This document shows positions 7,833 to 16,341 of a stretch of 64,000 bases of DNA, one piece after another. Numbering within the stretch: the first letter of the stretch is position 1; each line of letters starts with the position of its first letter. The translations under genes were made by a program, and so were the position numbers. Below the pieces are notes generated by a model. It was not told where the DNA came from. It saw only the letters and a list, made by a program, of their open reading frames with translations, and searched no databases. This stretch comes from Bacillus sp. Y1 (GTDB lineage Bacteria; Bacillota; Bacilli; Bacillales; Cytobacillaceae), in the NCBI RefSeq assembly GCF_003586445.1, contig NZ_CP030028.1, forward strand, positions 2,370,501 to 2,434,500, in the 5' to 3' direction.

Positions 7833-9236
7833 TTGGAACAGCCACTATACTCACTTGTAAATGTTCTAAGCAATTTAGCTGAACAAAGGCTTTCTGCTAG
7901 TAGTAATATTCTATCGGATGAATTGGTAACATGTCCATGTTGTAATCTTATGTCGGAATGTAACTACGAATTTGAAGGAGTGTACTATTGCTCTGAAACA
8001 TGCGTGAAGGAACAAATGGTCCTAATGAATCAAGTGGTTACGATTTGTGGTATTACGGGTCTTCATGCAATGGAAGTTGAAAAAACATTGTCTTTAAATA
8101 GTTGGTCCCTTGATGAATTTACTAGTAAAATTGATGATTATTTAGATGCACTCTCAAAGGGGGCATCCATTCCTGCTGCTACTGTATCAGCGTTCAAGAA
8201 TGCGGGTATTTATAACACATTGAGCACTAATTTATCTTTTTTAAATACAAACCAGGGAGGCGCAAATTTTAAAGGGTTTGTTTTTGAGCATCTTCATGCA
8301 ACCAGCGCTACAGTCTCAGGAACGCCAACATCGGTGATTGGCAATAATGGTATTGCAGATTTTTTAATCTTACAAAAAGATGGAACGACGGTTTTAGGGC
8401 AAGCAAAAGTCGGTTACCAAAATACATATATAGATTTCAGGAAGTATCAAGGGCAAACGATTGTTGTAGATAAAGGAAATACGCAACTTATAAAACGTGC
8501 AAAGGCAGCAGGTCTCGAAGTCATAGTATCAGATGTTAGTAAAAAGCAGAGTAAAAGGTTATCTGAAATCATGAAGTTGGAAAGTAACATCTTGCGCACC
8601 GCAAATGCACCGTTAACTTCCAAAATCTATGCCCTAAATCAGGCGGGTATTGCATCGGCAAAAGTTGGTGGTGCTACTGGGGCTGGGTTTAGTATTGGAA
8701 GTAATATTGTGGAAGTATTTTCTGGGGATAAAGATTTAGAAGAAGCAGGCAAAGCAGTTGTACGTGATACAGCAATTGCTACAGCCTCAAGTTATGTAAT
8801 TGGAGCTGCCGCAGCCACCCCTGTAGGTGTCGCCATAGCGGGCACAGTAACATCAACAGGTACAGCACTTGCTGGAACAGCAGTTGGCAGTACAGTTATA
8901 GCAGGAGCAGGAGCCGTTACTGGAGCGGTAACAGCCGCTACAACCGCTGTGACAGGTGCTGTTGCTGGATCTACCGTTGGAGTAGGGGTTGCAAGTGCGG
9001 CAACTGCAGTGGCAACTGCCACAACTAGTGCAGCAACTGCTGTTGCAGGAACAGCGATAGGGACTGCCGTTACAGGTGTTGCAACAGCAGCTGCAAGTAC
9101 GACTGTTGGTGCTGCTGCCATAGCAGGAGCTACTGCAATAGGTGCTGTAGCTGTCGCGGCTGCACCCATAGTAGCAGGAGCGGCTGTAGTTGGAGGAGTA
9201 TTTGCAATAGGGAAGAAGATTTTTGGTAGGAGATAA
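7833..9236 (+). CDS. Zinc-ribbon / PD-(D/E)xK-like nuclease / glycine-zipper membrane protein
   Basis: Numbered from TTG 7833, the protein has three parts. A zinc-ribbon or treble-clef pattern uses Cys34/Cys37 (CPCC) and Cys53/Cys57 (CSETC). A restriction-endonuclease-like core follows: Glu152 (FEH), Asp176 (GIADFLIL) and Gln190-Ala-Lys192, the spacing of an E...D...QxK site. From about residue 300 to 460 it is extremely Ala/Gly/Val/Thr-rich with many GxxxG/AxxxG steps and ends in the basic GKKIFGRR, which suggests several membrane helices. TTG 7833 has no ribosome site. AAAAGGGGG at 7764-7771 lies 7 bases before ATT 7779, so translation may begin at an ATT codon (7779 or 7782), adding about 17 residues. 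No family was recognised; a membrane-linked nuclease effector is my inference. Confidence 0.65.
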   Translation: MEQPLYSLVNVLSNLAEQRLSASSNILSDELVTCPCCNLMSECNYEFEGVYYCSETCVKEQMVLMNQVVTICGITGLHAMEVEKTLSLNSWSLDEFTSKIDDYLDALSKGASIPAATVSAFKNAGIYNTLSTNLSFLNTNQGGANFKGFVFEHLHATSATVSGTPTSVIGNNGIADFLILQKDGTTVLGQAKVGYQNTYIDFRKYQGQTIVVDKGNTQLIKRAKAAGLEVIVSDVSKKQSKRLSEIMKLESNILRTANAPLTSKIYALNQAGIASAKVGGATGAGFSIGSNIVEVFSGDKDLEEAGKAVVRDTAIATASSYVIGAAAATPVGVAIAGTVTSTGTALAGTAVGSTVIAGAGAVTGAVTAATTAVTGAVAGSTVGVGVASAATAVATATTSAATAVAGTAIGTAVTGVATAAASTTVGAAAIAGATAIGAVAVAAAPIVAGAAVVGGVFAIGKKIFGRR

Positions 9237-9329
9237 CCATACAAGTTTCCGATTTTTCATCTTTTGAGAATTGTTTAATAGTAAGACTAATATAGAGAAT
9301 GAACAGAACTACTCCAAACCTTTGTAATA

Positions 9330-9556
9330 GGAATAGTGAAAATAGAGGGACTAAAGTATAGCAATTTTCGAGGGTAGGAGTGTATAGAATCAGACCTTTG
9401 TCTCATTCGATAAAAACCATTGTAAGCCTTTCGAAAATCCACACTTTCTGAAACATCTACAGAATGTAGCAATTCTAAAATATTCGTATACTTCTTTAAA
9501 CCAGGCTCTACTTTTAATAAGGCCTCATTCACTTTTTCTTCAGTTAATGTTTGTAC
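9330..9556 (-). pseudogene. Relic of an OGG-fold (8-oxoguanine glycosylase-like) gene, low certainty
   Basis: The minus strand reads LTEEKVNEALLKVEPGL, then ILELLHSVDVSESVDF and KAYNGFYRMRQRSD, before the frame loses protein character. This resembles the N-terminal half of small OGG-fold proteins found beside restriction/repair genes, from memory and weakly. The 5' end coincides with the palindromic repeat at 9557-9612, and there is no start or ribosome site. It is therefore a decayed fragment, possibly cut by that element. Confidence 0.35.
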
Positions 9557-9612
9557 AAAAAGTACCCTATAGGTAGACTTTTTCTATGTGTCTACTCTAT
9601 AGGGTACTTTTT
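9557..9612. repeat. Dispersed palindromic element, copy 1 (terminator-like)
   Basis: The arms GTACCCTATAGGTAGA and TCTACTCTATAGGGTAC are flanked by A5 and T5, forming a long hairpin. A second copy lies at 36222-36278. The two share not only the stem but most of the loop (TTTTTCTA-x-GT-x-TCTACTC), so they are copies of one element rather than two chance terminators. This copy lies just past the stop codon of the reverse-strand regulator and could serve as its terminator. Confidence 0.75.
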
Positions 9613-9638
9613 ATTCCAAGCTAGCTTTATCTTTATCC

Positions 9639-11405
9639 CTATTGCTGTAAATGATATTTTTTAATTTTAAGATAAAGTGTATTTCGACTTATTTTTAGGA
9701 TCGTAGCTGCCTTACTAATATTCCAGCTTACATAATCCAATGTTCTTCGAATCACTTCTTTCTCTGAATGAACAAGAGAGGTAAGGGGATCCTTTTCTTC
9801 CTGTAGAGATGATTTATTCTGCTCGTATTCGATTTCAAAATCCAAGTCTTCCGCTTTAATCTCATTTCCATCAGCTAGAAATGAGGCTTGCATGAGAACA
9901 CTATTCAGCTCTCTAACATTTCCAGGCCAATGATACGAAAGAAGCTTATCTTTTGCCTCTATTGAAAGAGGTAAGGAAGGGTAATCTAAATTTTTCATTA
10001 AGTGATTGGACAATTCAATAAGGTCTGAACGCTCCCTGAGAGGAGGGAGTGTCAGAACCACACCTTTCAGTCGATAATACAAGTCTTCTCGAAAACGTCC
10101 TGCTTCAATTTCTCTTCTAAGGTTTTTATGTGTGGCCGCAATCACTCTTGTATTGATTGGTATGGGTTTAATTCCACCTACTCGGGTGACTGATTTTTCC
10201 TGTAAGACTCTTAGCAAAACAGCTTGTGCCTTGAGTGTCATGTCACCAATTTCATCGAGAAAGAGGGTCCCACCATTCGCTGCCTCAAATTTCCCTATCA
10301 CTCCTTCACGATTGGCACCGGTAAATGCCCCTTTTTCGTAACCAAACAATTCGCTTTCAATGAGACTTTCCGGTATGGCGCTACAATTAACAGCAATAAA
10401 AGGCTTTTCTTTTCTTTGTCCAGATGTATGTAAGGACTGTGCAATTAACTCTTTTCCTGTCCCACTTTCCCCGTATACAATGATTGGAAAATCGGTAAGT
10501 GCCGCTTTTTTTACGATCCTTCTAATTTCATTCATCTTTGGGCATGACCCGACAATATCCGAAACGGTATATAGATAATGTGGAGTCAATTTCTTATTCG
10601 TAGGTTTCTTTATAGCTAATATGGATCGATATTGTTTACGTGATGGATCAGATATCACTTTTGTAGGATATCCCTTTGTATTGTAAAATTCTTTTCCCAA
10701 ACAGTCATCACCTAGTAATTTACGTGCTGACTGATTGGCACGGATGATCCTTTTGTCATCATCTAGTGAAAGAAGGGGAACATTTGCAAAGTTAGCAGTC
10801 GCTTCAAGCTCTTTAATGGTCAAAACCTTTTCTTTTTTCGCCATGTCTAAAAGTAAGCCATTTTGAATAAAAGTCGCCATGATGTTTGTTAAGGAGAAAA
10901 TAAATGGATGATACAATTCCTTTCTTGCACTGATATTAACGGCACCAATTAGTTCACCCGTTGGTGAATAAATAGGGCTTGCCGCACAGGTTAGAAATTG
11001 ATTTTTTACATAGAAGTGGTGATCCGCATGAGTGATAATAGGTTCTTTCGTAAAGATGGCAAGCCCCATGGCATTGGTTCCTTTGTTCTCTTCTGACCAA
11101 TTCGATCCTATGGATAGAACATCAACAGAGCTGGTTACATCCAATTGCCCTACTCTATGTATGATGGTTCCGTTTCGATCAACAATGGTGATCACTAGAC
11201 CAGAATAGTAGTTGGGAAAGAGAGTGTTAATAGCTGAAGAGGCATGGTTTATTAACTGTTCATTTTCTTTAATCAGATCACTCAAAGCTTTACCAGTCAA
11301 AATAGAGTCCTCTAAAGGATCGGTTGGTGAGAGGCCGAAATCATGACAACGCTTCCAAGATTGACTAATGAGATTGTACTTATCGAAAAGAACTTCCGTA
11401 ACCAT
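9639..11405 (-). CDS. Sigma-54-dependent transcriptional activator, AcoR type
   Basis: This 588-residue bacterial enhancer-binding protein has an N-terminal GAF-like sensor (about 60-190), a PAS-like segment (about 205-270), a sigma-54 AAA+ domain and a Fis-type helix-turn-helix near the C-terminus (about 545-585). Walker A is GESGTGKE, the sigma-54 contact loop GAFTGA is intact, and Walker B is GGTLFLDEIGD. The architecture is that of AcoR/AcxR regulators. It is divergent from a formaldehyde dehydrogenase whose upstream region has a textbook -24/-12 promoter, so that operon is almost certainly its target. The GAF domain presumably senses a small metabolite; which one is unknown. Confidence 0.93.
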   Translation of the reverse strand: MVTEVLFDKYNLISQSWKRCHDFGLSPTDPLEDSILTGKALSDLIKENEQLINHASSAINTLFPNYYSGLVITIVDRNGTIIHRVGQLDVTSSVDVLSIGSNWSEENKGTNAMGLAIFTKEPIITHADHHFYVKNQFLTCAASPIYSPTGELIGAVNISARKELYHPFIFSLTNIMATFIQNGLLLDMAKKEKVLTIKELEATANFANVPLLSLDDDKRIIRANQSARKLLGDDCLGKEFYNTKGYPTKVISDPSRKQYRSILAIKKPTNKKLTPHYLYTVSDIVGSCPKMNEIRRIVKKAALTDFPIIVYGESGTGKELIAQSLHTSGQRKEKPFIAVNCSAIPESLIESELFGYEKGAFTGANREGVIGKFEAANGGTLFLDEIGDMTLKAQAVLLRVLQEKSVTRVGGIKPIPINTRVIAATHKNLRREIEAGRFREDLYYRLKGVVLTLPPLRERSDLIELSNHLMKNLDYPSLPLSIEAKDKLLSYHWPGNVRELNSVLMQASFLADGNEIKAEDLDFEIEYEQNKSSLQEEKDPLTSLVHSEKEVIRRTLDYVSWNISKAATILKISRNTLYLKIKKYHLQQ

Positions 11406-11499
11406 ATGACGATTATTACCTCCTTTTCACATTAAGGCCATTCATCCTTGTCCATATTATACTATTATTTCAATATTCAGGAAAAGGTTAAAAGTCGTT

Positions 11500-11516
11500 T
11501 GTCTTAAAATAGGACA
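11500..11516. promoter_or_regulatory. Palindromic candidate activator site (UAS) 1
   Basis: TGTCTTAAAATAGGACA has arms TGTC-Y and R-GACA. It lies about 90 bases upstream of the -24/-12 promoter, a usual place for an enhancer-binding protein site. Confidence 0.45.
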
Positions 11517-11542
11517 CCCTTTGCTCATTTATTGAACACGCT

Positions 11543-11558
11543 TTTACCAGAGGGTAAA
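11543..11558. promoter_or_regulatory. Palindromic candidate activator site (UAS) 2
   Basis: TTTACC-AGAG-GGTAAA is a perfect 6-bp dyad about 31 bases upstream of the sigma-54 promoter. It differs in sequence from the dyad at 11500, so the two may bind different proteins. Confidence 0.4.
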
Positions 11559-11588
11559 TAGAATCGCTTACACAATCACTTTTTAGAG

Positions 11589-11605
11589 TTGGCATAAAAA
11601 TTGCA
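11589..11605 (+). promoter_or_regulatory. Sigma-54 (-24/-12) promoter
   Basis: TTGGCA-TAAAAA-TTGCA matches the sigma-54 consensus, with GG (11591-11592) and GC (11603-11604) separated by exactly 10 bases. Transcription should start about 12 bases further on, near 11616, 39 bases before the dehydrogenase ATG. Confidence 0.9.
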
Positions 11606-11654
11606 ATGATATGGTTGTAAATAAAACTTCATAGCAAAAGGGGAGGATTTTCAC

Positions 11655-12869
11655 ATGAAAGGAAATAGAGCAGTAGCTTACATGGGTGCAGGTAAAGTAG
11701 AGGTAATGGATATTGGTTATCCAGATTTAGTTTTAAGAGATGGACCGGGAGTCAATCCTTTAAACGTAGGACGTAAATGTGAACACGGTGTTATCTTGAA
11801 GGTAGTAACAACAAATATTTGTGGAAGTGACCAACATATGGTGAGGGGGAGAACGACTGCTCCCGAAGGACTTGTGCTTGGGCATGAAATAACGGGAGAA
11901 GTCATTGAAGTTGGTCGTGATGTGGAATTTATCAAAAAAGGGGATCTTGTGTCTGTCCCGTTTAATATTGCGTGTGGACGATGCAGAAGCTGTAAAGAGC
12001 GCAACACACATATATGTGAAAATGTAAATCCTGATCGTCCTGGTTCAGCGTATGGTTATGTAGATATGGGAGGCTGGGTAGGAGGTCAGTCTGAATATGT
12101 AATGGTACCCTATGCCGATTTCCAATTATTGAAATTTCCAGATAAAGATCAAGCGATGGAAAAAATTAGAGATTTAACGATGCTATCTGATATTTTTCCA
12201 ACAGGTTATCATGGGGCAGTGAGCGCAGGTGTTAAGCCAGGAGCTACTGTTTATATTGCGGGAGCAGGTCCTGTTGGGCTAGCAGCTGCCCATTCGGCAC
12301 AACTTTTAGGGGCTGCCGCCGTTATTGTAGGGGACTTAAATGAAGAAAGGCTTGCCCAAGCAAGAAGCTTTGGTTGTGAAACAGTCAATCTACGTAATCA
12401 CCCTGATTTGGGAGAGCAAATTGATCAAATTCTAGGCAGTCCTGAGGTTGACTGTGCAGTAGATTGCGTAGGCTTTGAAGCATCTGCACATGGTGCAAAT
12501 GCGACAGAAGCGCCGGCAACTGTTTTAAATTCCATTATGCAGGTCACTCGTGCTGGGGGACGACTTGGGATTCCAGGTCTATATGTAACAGGAGATCCAG
12601 GTGGAGTTGATGAGGATGCAAAAATTGGTACATTGAGAGTTCGTTTAGGATTAGGATGGGCGAAAGCACATACATTTGTTACAGGTCAAACACCAGTCAT
12701 GCAATACCACCGTGACTTAATGCAAGCGATCTTAAGTGGAAAAGCACAGATTGCAAAAGCGGTTAATGCAACGGTCATATCTTTAGATGAAGCGCCAAGG
12801 GGCTATGCAGAGTTTGATAAAGGGGCTTCAAGAAAATATGTCATTGACCCTCATGGACTTGTGAAATAA
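11655..12869 (+). CDS. fdhA: Glutathione-independent formaldehyde dehydrogenase (zinc MDR)
   Basis: This 404-residue protein begins ATG 11655 after AAAGGGGAGGA. Zinc ligands are Cys56 (ICGSDQH) and His77-Glu78 (GHE); structural zinc cysteines are 107, 110, 113 and 121. The long N-terminal stretch and the insert YGYVDMGGWVGGQSEY are hallmarks of the FdhA/formaldehyde dismutase group. The Rossmann motif is AGAGPVG. It oxidises formaldehyde (or a related aldehyde/alcohol) with NAD+ in the cytoplasm without glutathione. It is the first gene after a sigma-54 promoter and is followed by an aquaporin 12 bases downstream. The exact substrate remains inference. Confidence 0.88.
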   Translation: MKGNRAVAYMGAGKVEVMDIGYPDLVLRDGPGVNPLNVGRKCEHGVILKVVTTNICGSDQHMVRGRTTAPEGLVLGHEITGEVIEVGRDVEFIKKGDLVSVPFNIACGRCRSCKERNTHICENVNPDRPGSAYGYVDMGGWVGGQSEYVMVPYADFQLLKFPDKDQAMEKIRDLTMLSDIFPTGYHGAVSAGVKPGATVYIAGAGPVGLAAAHSAQLLGAAAVIVGDLNEERLAQARSFGCETVNLRNHPDLGEQIDQILGSPEVDCAVDCVGFEASAHGANATEAPATVLNSIMQVTRAGGRLGIPGLYVTGDPGGVDEDAKIGTLRVRLGLGWAKAHTFVTGQTPVMQYHRDLMQAILSGKAQIAKAVNATVISLDEAPRGYAEFDKGASRKYVIDPHGLVK

Positions 12870-12881
12870 TGGTGGCTGCTG

Positions 12882-13646
12882 ATGGAGACACCCAGCCTGT
12901 TCAAACGATGTTTTGGTGAAGGTATCGGTACGGCTTTATTAGTTCTTATTGGTCCTGGCACAGCCGCTTTTAATGGAATGATTACGGCTAATAACAACGA
13001 GTCTACCACATTGGCTGATATTGGAGTGATAAGCTTTGCCTTCGCGATTATTGTTATGGCAATGATCTATTCAATAGGTAGATTAACAGGTTGTCACATT
13101 AACCCAGCTGTTACAATTGCACTAGCATCAATAGGTCATTTTCCATGGAAAGAGGTAGGACCCTATCTACTTGCACAATGTGTAGGTGGTACCATTGGGG
13201 CGTTTGGAATTGTAAGCGTTTTAGGCATGGATGGAGTATGGTTAGGTAATTTAGGAGCTACTGTCCTTGCACCATCTACTGGATATATTCAGGGGATATT
13301 TATCGAAGCCATTGCAGCGTTTATCCTTATGTTCGTCATTATGGGAGTTGCAGTAGACTCCAAGGCCCCAAAGGATTGGGGTGGGCTTGTTATTGGTTTA
13401 ACAGTTGGTGGAATCATCATGATGACCGCCGGTTCTACGGGAGCATCATTTAATCCCGCAAGAACCTTCGGACCATATGTTGTAGATAGTTTACTCGGCG
13501 GCAATATCAACTGGATTCAATTCCCTGTTTATGTAATTGGTCCAATAATAGGTGCTGTTGCAGCGGCGGTACTTTATAGGTATATGACTAGTTCGAAAAA
13601 GCTACCGTTAATAAAGGAAAACTCTCATAAAGAAATAGTAAAATAG
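12882..13646 (+). CDS. MIP-family channel (aquaporin type)
   Basis: This 254-residue membrane protein has six hydrophobic segments and two NPA half-helices (residues 74-76 and 191-193). The second is followed by RTFGP, as in water-type aquaporins; glycerol facilitators normally have Asp there (NPARD). It lies 12 bases after fdhA and before a terminator, so it is co-transcribed from the sigma-54 promoter. Passage of water or a small neutral solute linked to the dehydrogenase is plausible. ATG 12882 has only a weak ribosome site, suggesting translational coupling. Confidence 0.88.
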   Translation: METPSLFKRCFGEGIGTALLVLIGPGTAAFNGMITANNNESTTLADIGVISFAFAIIVMAMIYSIGRLTGCHINPAVTIALASIGHFPWKEVGPYLLAQCVGGTIGAFGIVSVLGMDGVWLGNLGATVLAPSTGYIQGIFIEAIAAFILMFVIMGVAVDSKAPKDWGGLVIGLTVGGIIMMTAGSTGASFNPARTFGPYVVDSLLGGNINWIQFPVYVIGPIIGAVAAAVLYRYMTSSKKLPLIKENSHKEIVK

Positions 13647-13656
13647 TGTAAGGATG

Positions 13657-13685
13657 AAAACTAGGGATTACTCCCTAGTTTTTTT
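13657..13685 (+). terminator. Intrinsic terminator after fdhA-aquaporin
   Basis: AAAACTAGGGA and TCCCTAGTTTT form the stem with a TTAC loop, followed by a T-rich tail. Confidence 0.85.
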
Positions 13686-13873
13686 CTTTTTATTTTGTCT
13701 AACTGCTGTAAGTTTAATAGTGTATCAATCTTGGAAATCACATCATTTTTCGACTGACGTGTCTTAGTTCTATTTAAAAATAACGCCCCCTAACTTTATA
13801 TAAACTTAGAAAAAGCAAGTGATTCTTGATTTTCTCCCTTCAAATTTGACAATCAAGTGAAATATATCTTAAC

Positions 13874-13889
13874 TGTGAGTTATATCACA
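13874..13889. promoter_or_regulatory. FNR box of hcp
   Basis: TGTGA-GTTATA-TCACA is a perfect CRP/FNR-family palindrome. A -10-like TAAAGT lies at 13911-13916. The palindrome centre (13881.5) would be about -41.5 for a start near 13923, the class II activation geometry. In Bacillus this box binds FNR under oxygen limitation, which fits a hybrid cluster protein. Confidence 0.8.
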
Positions 13890-13978
13890 CCTACTTTTTC
13901 TGATCGTTGTTAAAGTGAAATCATTATTGAATGACTATGTAAAGTCACCTAATGATTAGAGGGTAGGGGGAAATATAA

Positions 13979-15637
13979 ATGAGTATGTTTTGTTATCAAT
14001 GTCAAGAAACAGCAAATGGAACAGGCTGTACGATTGCCGGTATTTGTGGAAAAAAAGATGATTTAGCGAATATGCAAGATTTATTGGTTTATGTGGTAAA
14101 GGGTCTAGGGATTGTTCATACAGAAGCAAGAGAACTAGGATTGAAGCATAGTAAAGTAGATGAGTTTATTGTAAATAGTCTTTTTATGACGATTACAAAT
14201 GCCAACTGGGATAAGAATGATTTTTATAATAAGGTTAGAGATGGTCTGAACATTCGTGAAGAGATCAAGTCCTCAATTGAAAAGGCTGGCTCACAATTAG
14301 CTAATACAAGCGATTTTGTTACTTGGTATGGTGAGACTACCCTTGAGTTTGAAAACAAAGCAGCTTCACAAGAGGTAAGCATTCTTGCCACAAGAGATGA
14401 AGATATCCGCTCGTTAAGGGAATTAATTACATATGGTCTAAAAGGATTGGCTGCATACCTTCAGCATGCCGCACATTTAGGCTATAAAGACGACTCTCTG
14501 TATGCTTTTATGCAAAAGACATTGTCGCAAATAACAGATGATACATTAACATTGGACGAATTGATTGCCCTTTCTATGGAAGTTGGAAAGTATGGGGTTC
14601 ATGGGATGGAATTATTAGATACTGCAAATACTTCCACTTATGGACATCCGGAGGTTACAAAAGTAAACATCGGTGTTGGTAAAAATCCTGGAATTTTAAT
14701 AAGCGGACATGACCTGAAAGATATTGAACAATTATTAAAGCAAACCGAGGGCACGGGTGTGGATGTGTATACACATAGTGAAATGCTCGTCGCCAATTAT
14801 TATCCAGCATTTAAAAAATATGATCACTTTGTAGGCAACTACGGAAATGCTTGGTGGGAACAAACACGTGAATTTGAAAGCTTTAATGGTCCGATTCTAA
14901 TGACAACAAACTGTATTGTACCACCAAAAGCTTCATACAAAGATAGAATGTATACAACTGGAGCAACAGGAGTAGAAGGTGTTACTTATATTGCGGAGAA
15001 AGAGGATGGAACAAAAGACTTCTCAGTGATTATTGAGCATGCAAAACAATGTGAGCCTCCTATTGAGATTGAAAAGGGTGAAATTATTGGAGGATTTGCA
15101 CATAATCAAGTTGCTCAAGTGGCGGATCAAGTAGTCGAGGCAGTGAAGAATGGAGATATTAAACGATTCTTTGTTATGGCAGGCTGTGATGGACGCCATA
15201 AAAGTAGAACGTATTATAAAGAATTTGCTGAAGAGCTTTCGAATGATACCATCATTCTAACAGCTGGTTGTGCGAAATATAGATATAATAAGCTTGATTT
15301 AGGTGATATCAATGGGATTCCAAGAGTACTTGATGCCGGTCAATGTAATGATTCTTATTCACTTGTTATGACCGCGTTAAAACTAAAGGATGCCCTTGGC
15401 TTGGAAAGTATTAATGACCTTCCATTGTCTTATAATATCGCATGGTATGAGCAAAAGGCAGTCATTGTATTCCTATCACTTCTATATCTAGGTGTGAAAA
15501 ATATTCATGTTGGTCCTACATTACCAGCATTCTTATCACCAAATGTAACAAACTTCTTGGTAGAAAACTTTGGTGTAGGAAGCATTACGAATACAACGGA
15601 TGATATTGATATGTTCATGGATGTGGTAGTAAACTAA
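13979..15637 (+). CDS. hcp: Hybrid cluster protein / hydroxylamine reductase
   Basis: This 552-residue protein begins ATG 13979 behind AGGGTAGGGGG. The N-terminal iron-sulfur cysteines are 5, 8, 17 and 23 (CYQC, then GC and GICGK). Later motifs include a GHDL element, [22 protein letters not shown] and DAGQCND, which hold the hybrid Fe-S-O cluster ligands. The length fits the family (about 540-555). Hcp reduces hydroxylamine in vitro and is linked to nitric oxide detoxification in anaerobic cells. The perfect upstream FNR box supports induction by oxygen limitation. No adjacent hcr reductase gene is present. Confidence 0.97.
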   Translation: MSMFCYQCQETANGTGCTIAGICGKKDDLANMQDLLVYVVKGLGIVHTEARELGLKHSKVDEFIVNSLFMTITNANWDKNDFYNKVRDGLNIREEIKSSIEKAGSQLANTSDFVTWYGETTLEFENKAASQEVSILATRDEDIRSLRELITYGLKGLAAYLQHAAHLGYKDDSLYAFMQKTLSQITDDTLTLDELIALSMEVGKYGVHGMELLDTANTSTYGHPEVTKVNIGVGKNPGILISGHDLKDIEQLLKQTEGTGVDVYTHSEMLVANYYPAFKKYDHFVGNYGNAWWEQTREFESFNGPILMTTNCIVPPKASYKDRMYTTGATGVEGVTYIAEKEDGTKDFSVIIEHAKQCEPPIEIEKGEIIGGFAHNQVAQVADQVVEAVKNGDIKRFFVMAGCDGRHKSRTYYKEFAEELSNDTIILTAGCAKYRYNKLDLGDINGIPRVLDAGQCNDSYSLVMTALKLKDALGLESINDLPLSYNIAWYEQKAVIVFLSLLYLGVKNIHVGPTLPAFLSPNVTNFLVENFGVGSITNTTDDIDMFMDVVVN

Positions 15638-15670
15638 CTTTCAGTCGTTTCATTAAAATGATAAAAATAA

Positions 15671-15709
15671 AAGTGGGAAAACATGAATGATTGATGTTTT
15701 CCCACTTTT
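15671..15709. terminator. Bidirectional terminator between hcp and a convergent small gene
   Basis: AAGTGGGAAAACAT pairs with ATGTTTTCCCACTT around a 9-base loop. A-rich and T-rich flanks allow termination in both directions. Confidence 0.85.
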
Positions 15710-15726
15710 CCTATCTTCTATTGGAG

Positions 15727-15873
15727 TTACATATAATCATAAACTGAATCATCAAAATAGAGCCAGTGGTAATATTCAATCTGTGAATCTGTCATTTTGG
15801 AAATTTCTTTCTCATTGAATTTTTGTAGCTCAACTAATTTCTGCACTTTTGTATTTCTTTCAACTTGGCTCAT
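15727..15873 (-). CDS. BH0509-like small protein (48 aa)
   Basis: The minus-strand ORF starts ATG (15871-15873) with a perfect AGGAGG ribosome site 6 bases upstream. The peptide contains ERNTKVQKLVEL, then KMTDSQIEYYHWLYFD. The basic helix, an 'MTDxxIe' turn and the aromatic C-terminus match my memory of the BH0509 family of tiny Bacillus proteins, which have no assigned function. It converges on hcp and shares its terminator. Confidence 0.6.
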   Translation of the reverse strand: MSQVERNTKVQKLVELQKFNEKEISKMTDSQIEYYHWLYFDDSVYDYM

Positions 15874-16224
15874 TTTAAATCCTCCCTATAATATGAGAAG
15901 TAACTATGTATTTGAATGTTGTTGAAAACGTTTTCTTTTCTTGTTTTTATTATATATCTAAATATTAGATTAAACCAATATCAAATTTAGATTGTTTTTT
16001 AGAAAATAATATAGAAATATTATTTATCTACTTACTTTAAAGATGAAAAAAAGGGTATGGGTTGTCAGGCTGTGTATTGCTAATGGGGTTGGGTAATGTC
16101 AATAAGTTGAACAAGAGAAAAATTAGGGCAAAGGAGTTGACAAAAAGTACGTACATATAATAGAATTATCTCACGTTAAAGATATTTGGTTTCGAAATAA
16201 AATGAAATCATTTTTTTGGTTATA
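15874..16224. other. AT-rich intergenic region with one candidate promoter
   Basis: No gene was found here. TTGACA at 16137-16142 and TAGAAT at 16161-16166 (18-base spacer) form a SigA-like promoter pointing at the FMN reductase. The spacer contains the palindrome GTACGTAC. Confidence 0.45.
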
Positions 16225-16242
16225 TATCTCGAAATCAAGATA
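16225..16242. promoter_or_regulatory. MhqR-like operator
   Basis: TATCTCGAAATCAAGATA is an 18-bp imperfect palindrome that closely follows the MhqR box (TATCTcgaattcgAGATA), recalled from B. subtilis. It stands upstream of an FMN reductase and a ring-cleaving dioxygenase, the classical MhqR quinone/catechol-stress targets. Confidence 0.75.
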
Positions 16243-16274
16243 ACTGAAATAGAGGAATAATTCATGTGCATATG

Positions 16275-16322
16275 AAAAGTTCTACATCATGTCACAGCAA
16301 GGATCCGTATTTCAGAACTTTT
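16275..16322 (+). promoter_or_regulatory. Hairpin in the 5' leader abutting the ribosome site
   Basis: AAAAGTTCT (16275-16283) and AGAACTTTT (16314-16322) form a 9-bp stem ending one base before the AAGGAGGTG ribosome site of the next gene. It may be an mRNA stabiliser or may modulate ribosome access. Confidence 0.4.
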
Positions 16323-16341
16323 AAGGAGGTGAAAGTAGGAA

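Noticed and set aside
8792..9260. Two long reverse-strand open frames opposite the Ala/Gly-rich region
   Set aside because: They are shadows of GCN/GTN-rich codons in the forward gene; they have no ribosome site and extreme Ser/Cys or Ala/Val composition.
16300..16322. Riboswitch call for the leader hairpin before the FMN reductase
   Set aside because: One simple stem with no recognisable aptamer core.
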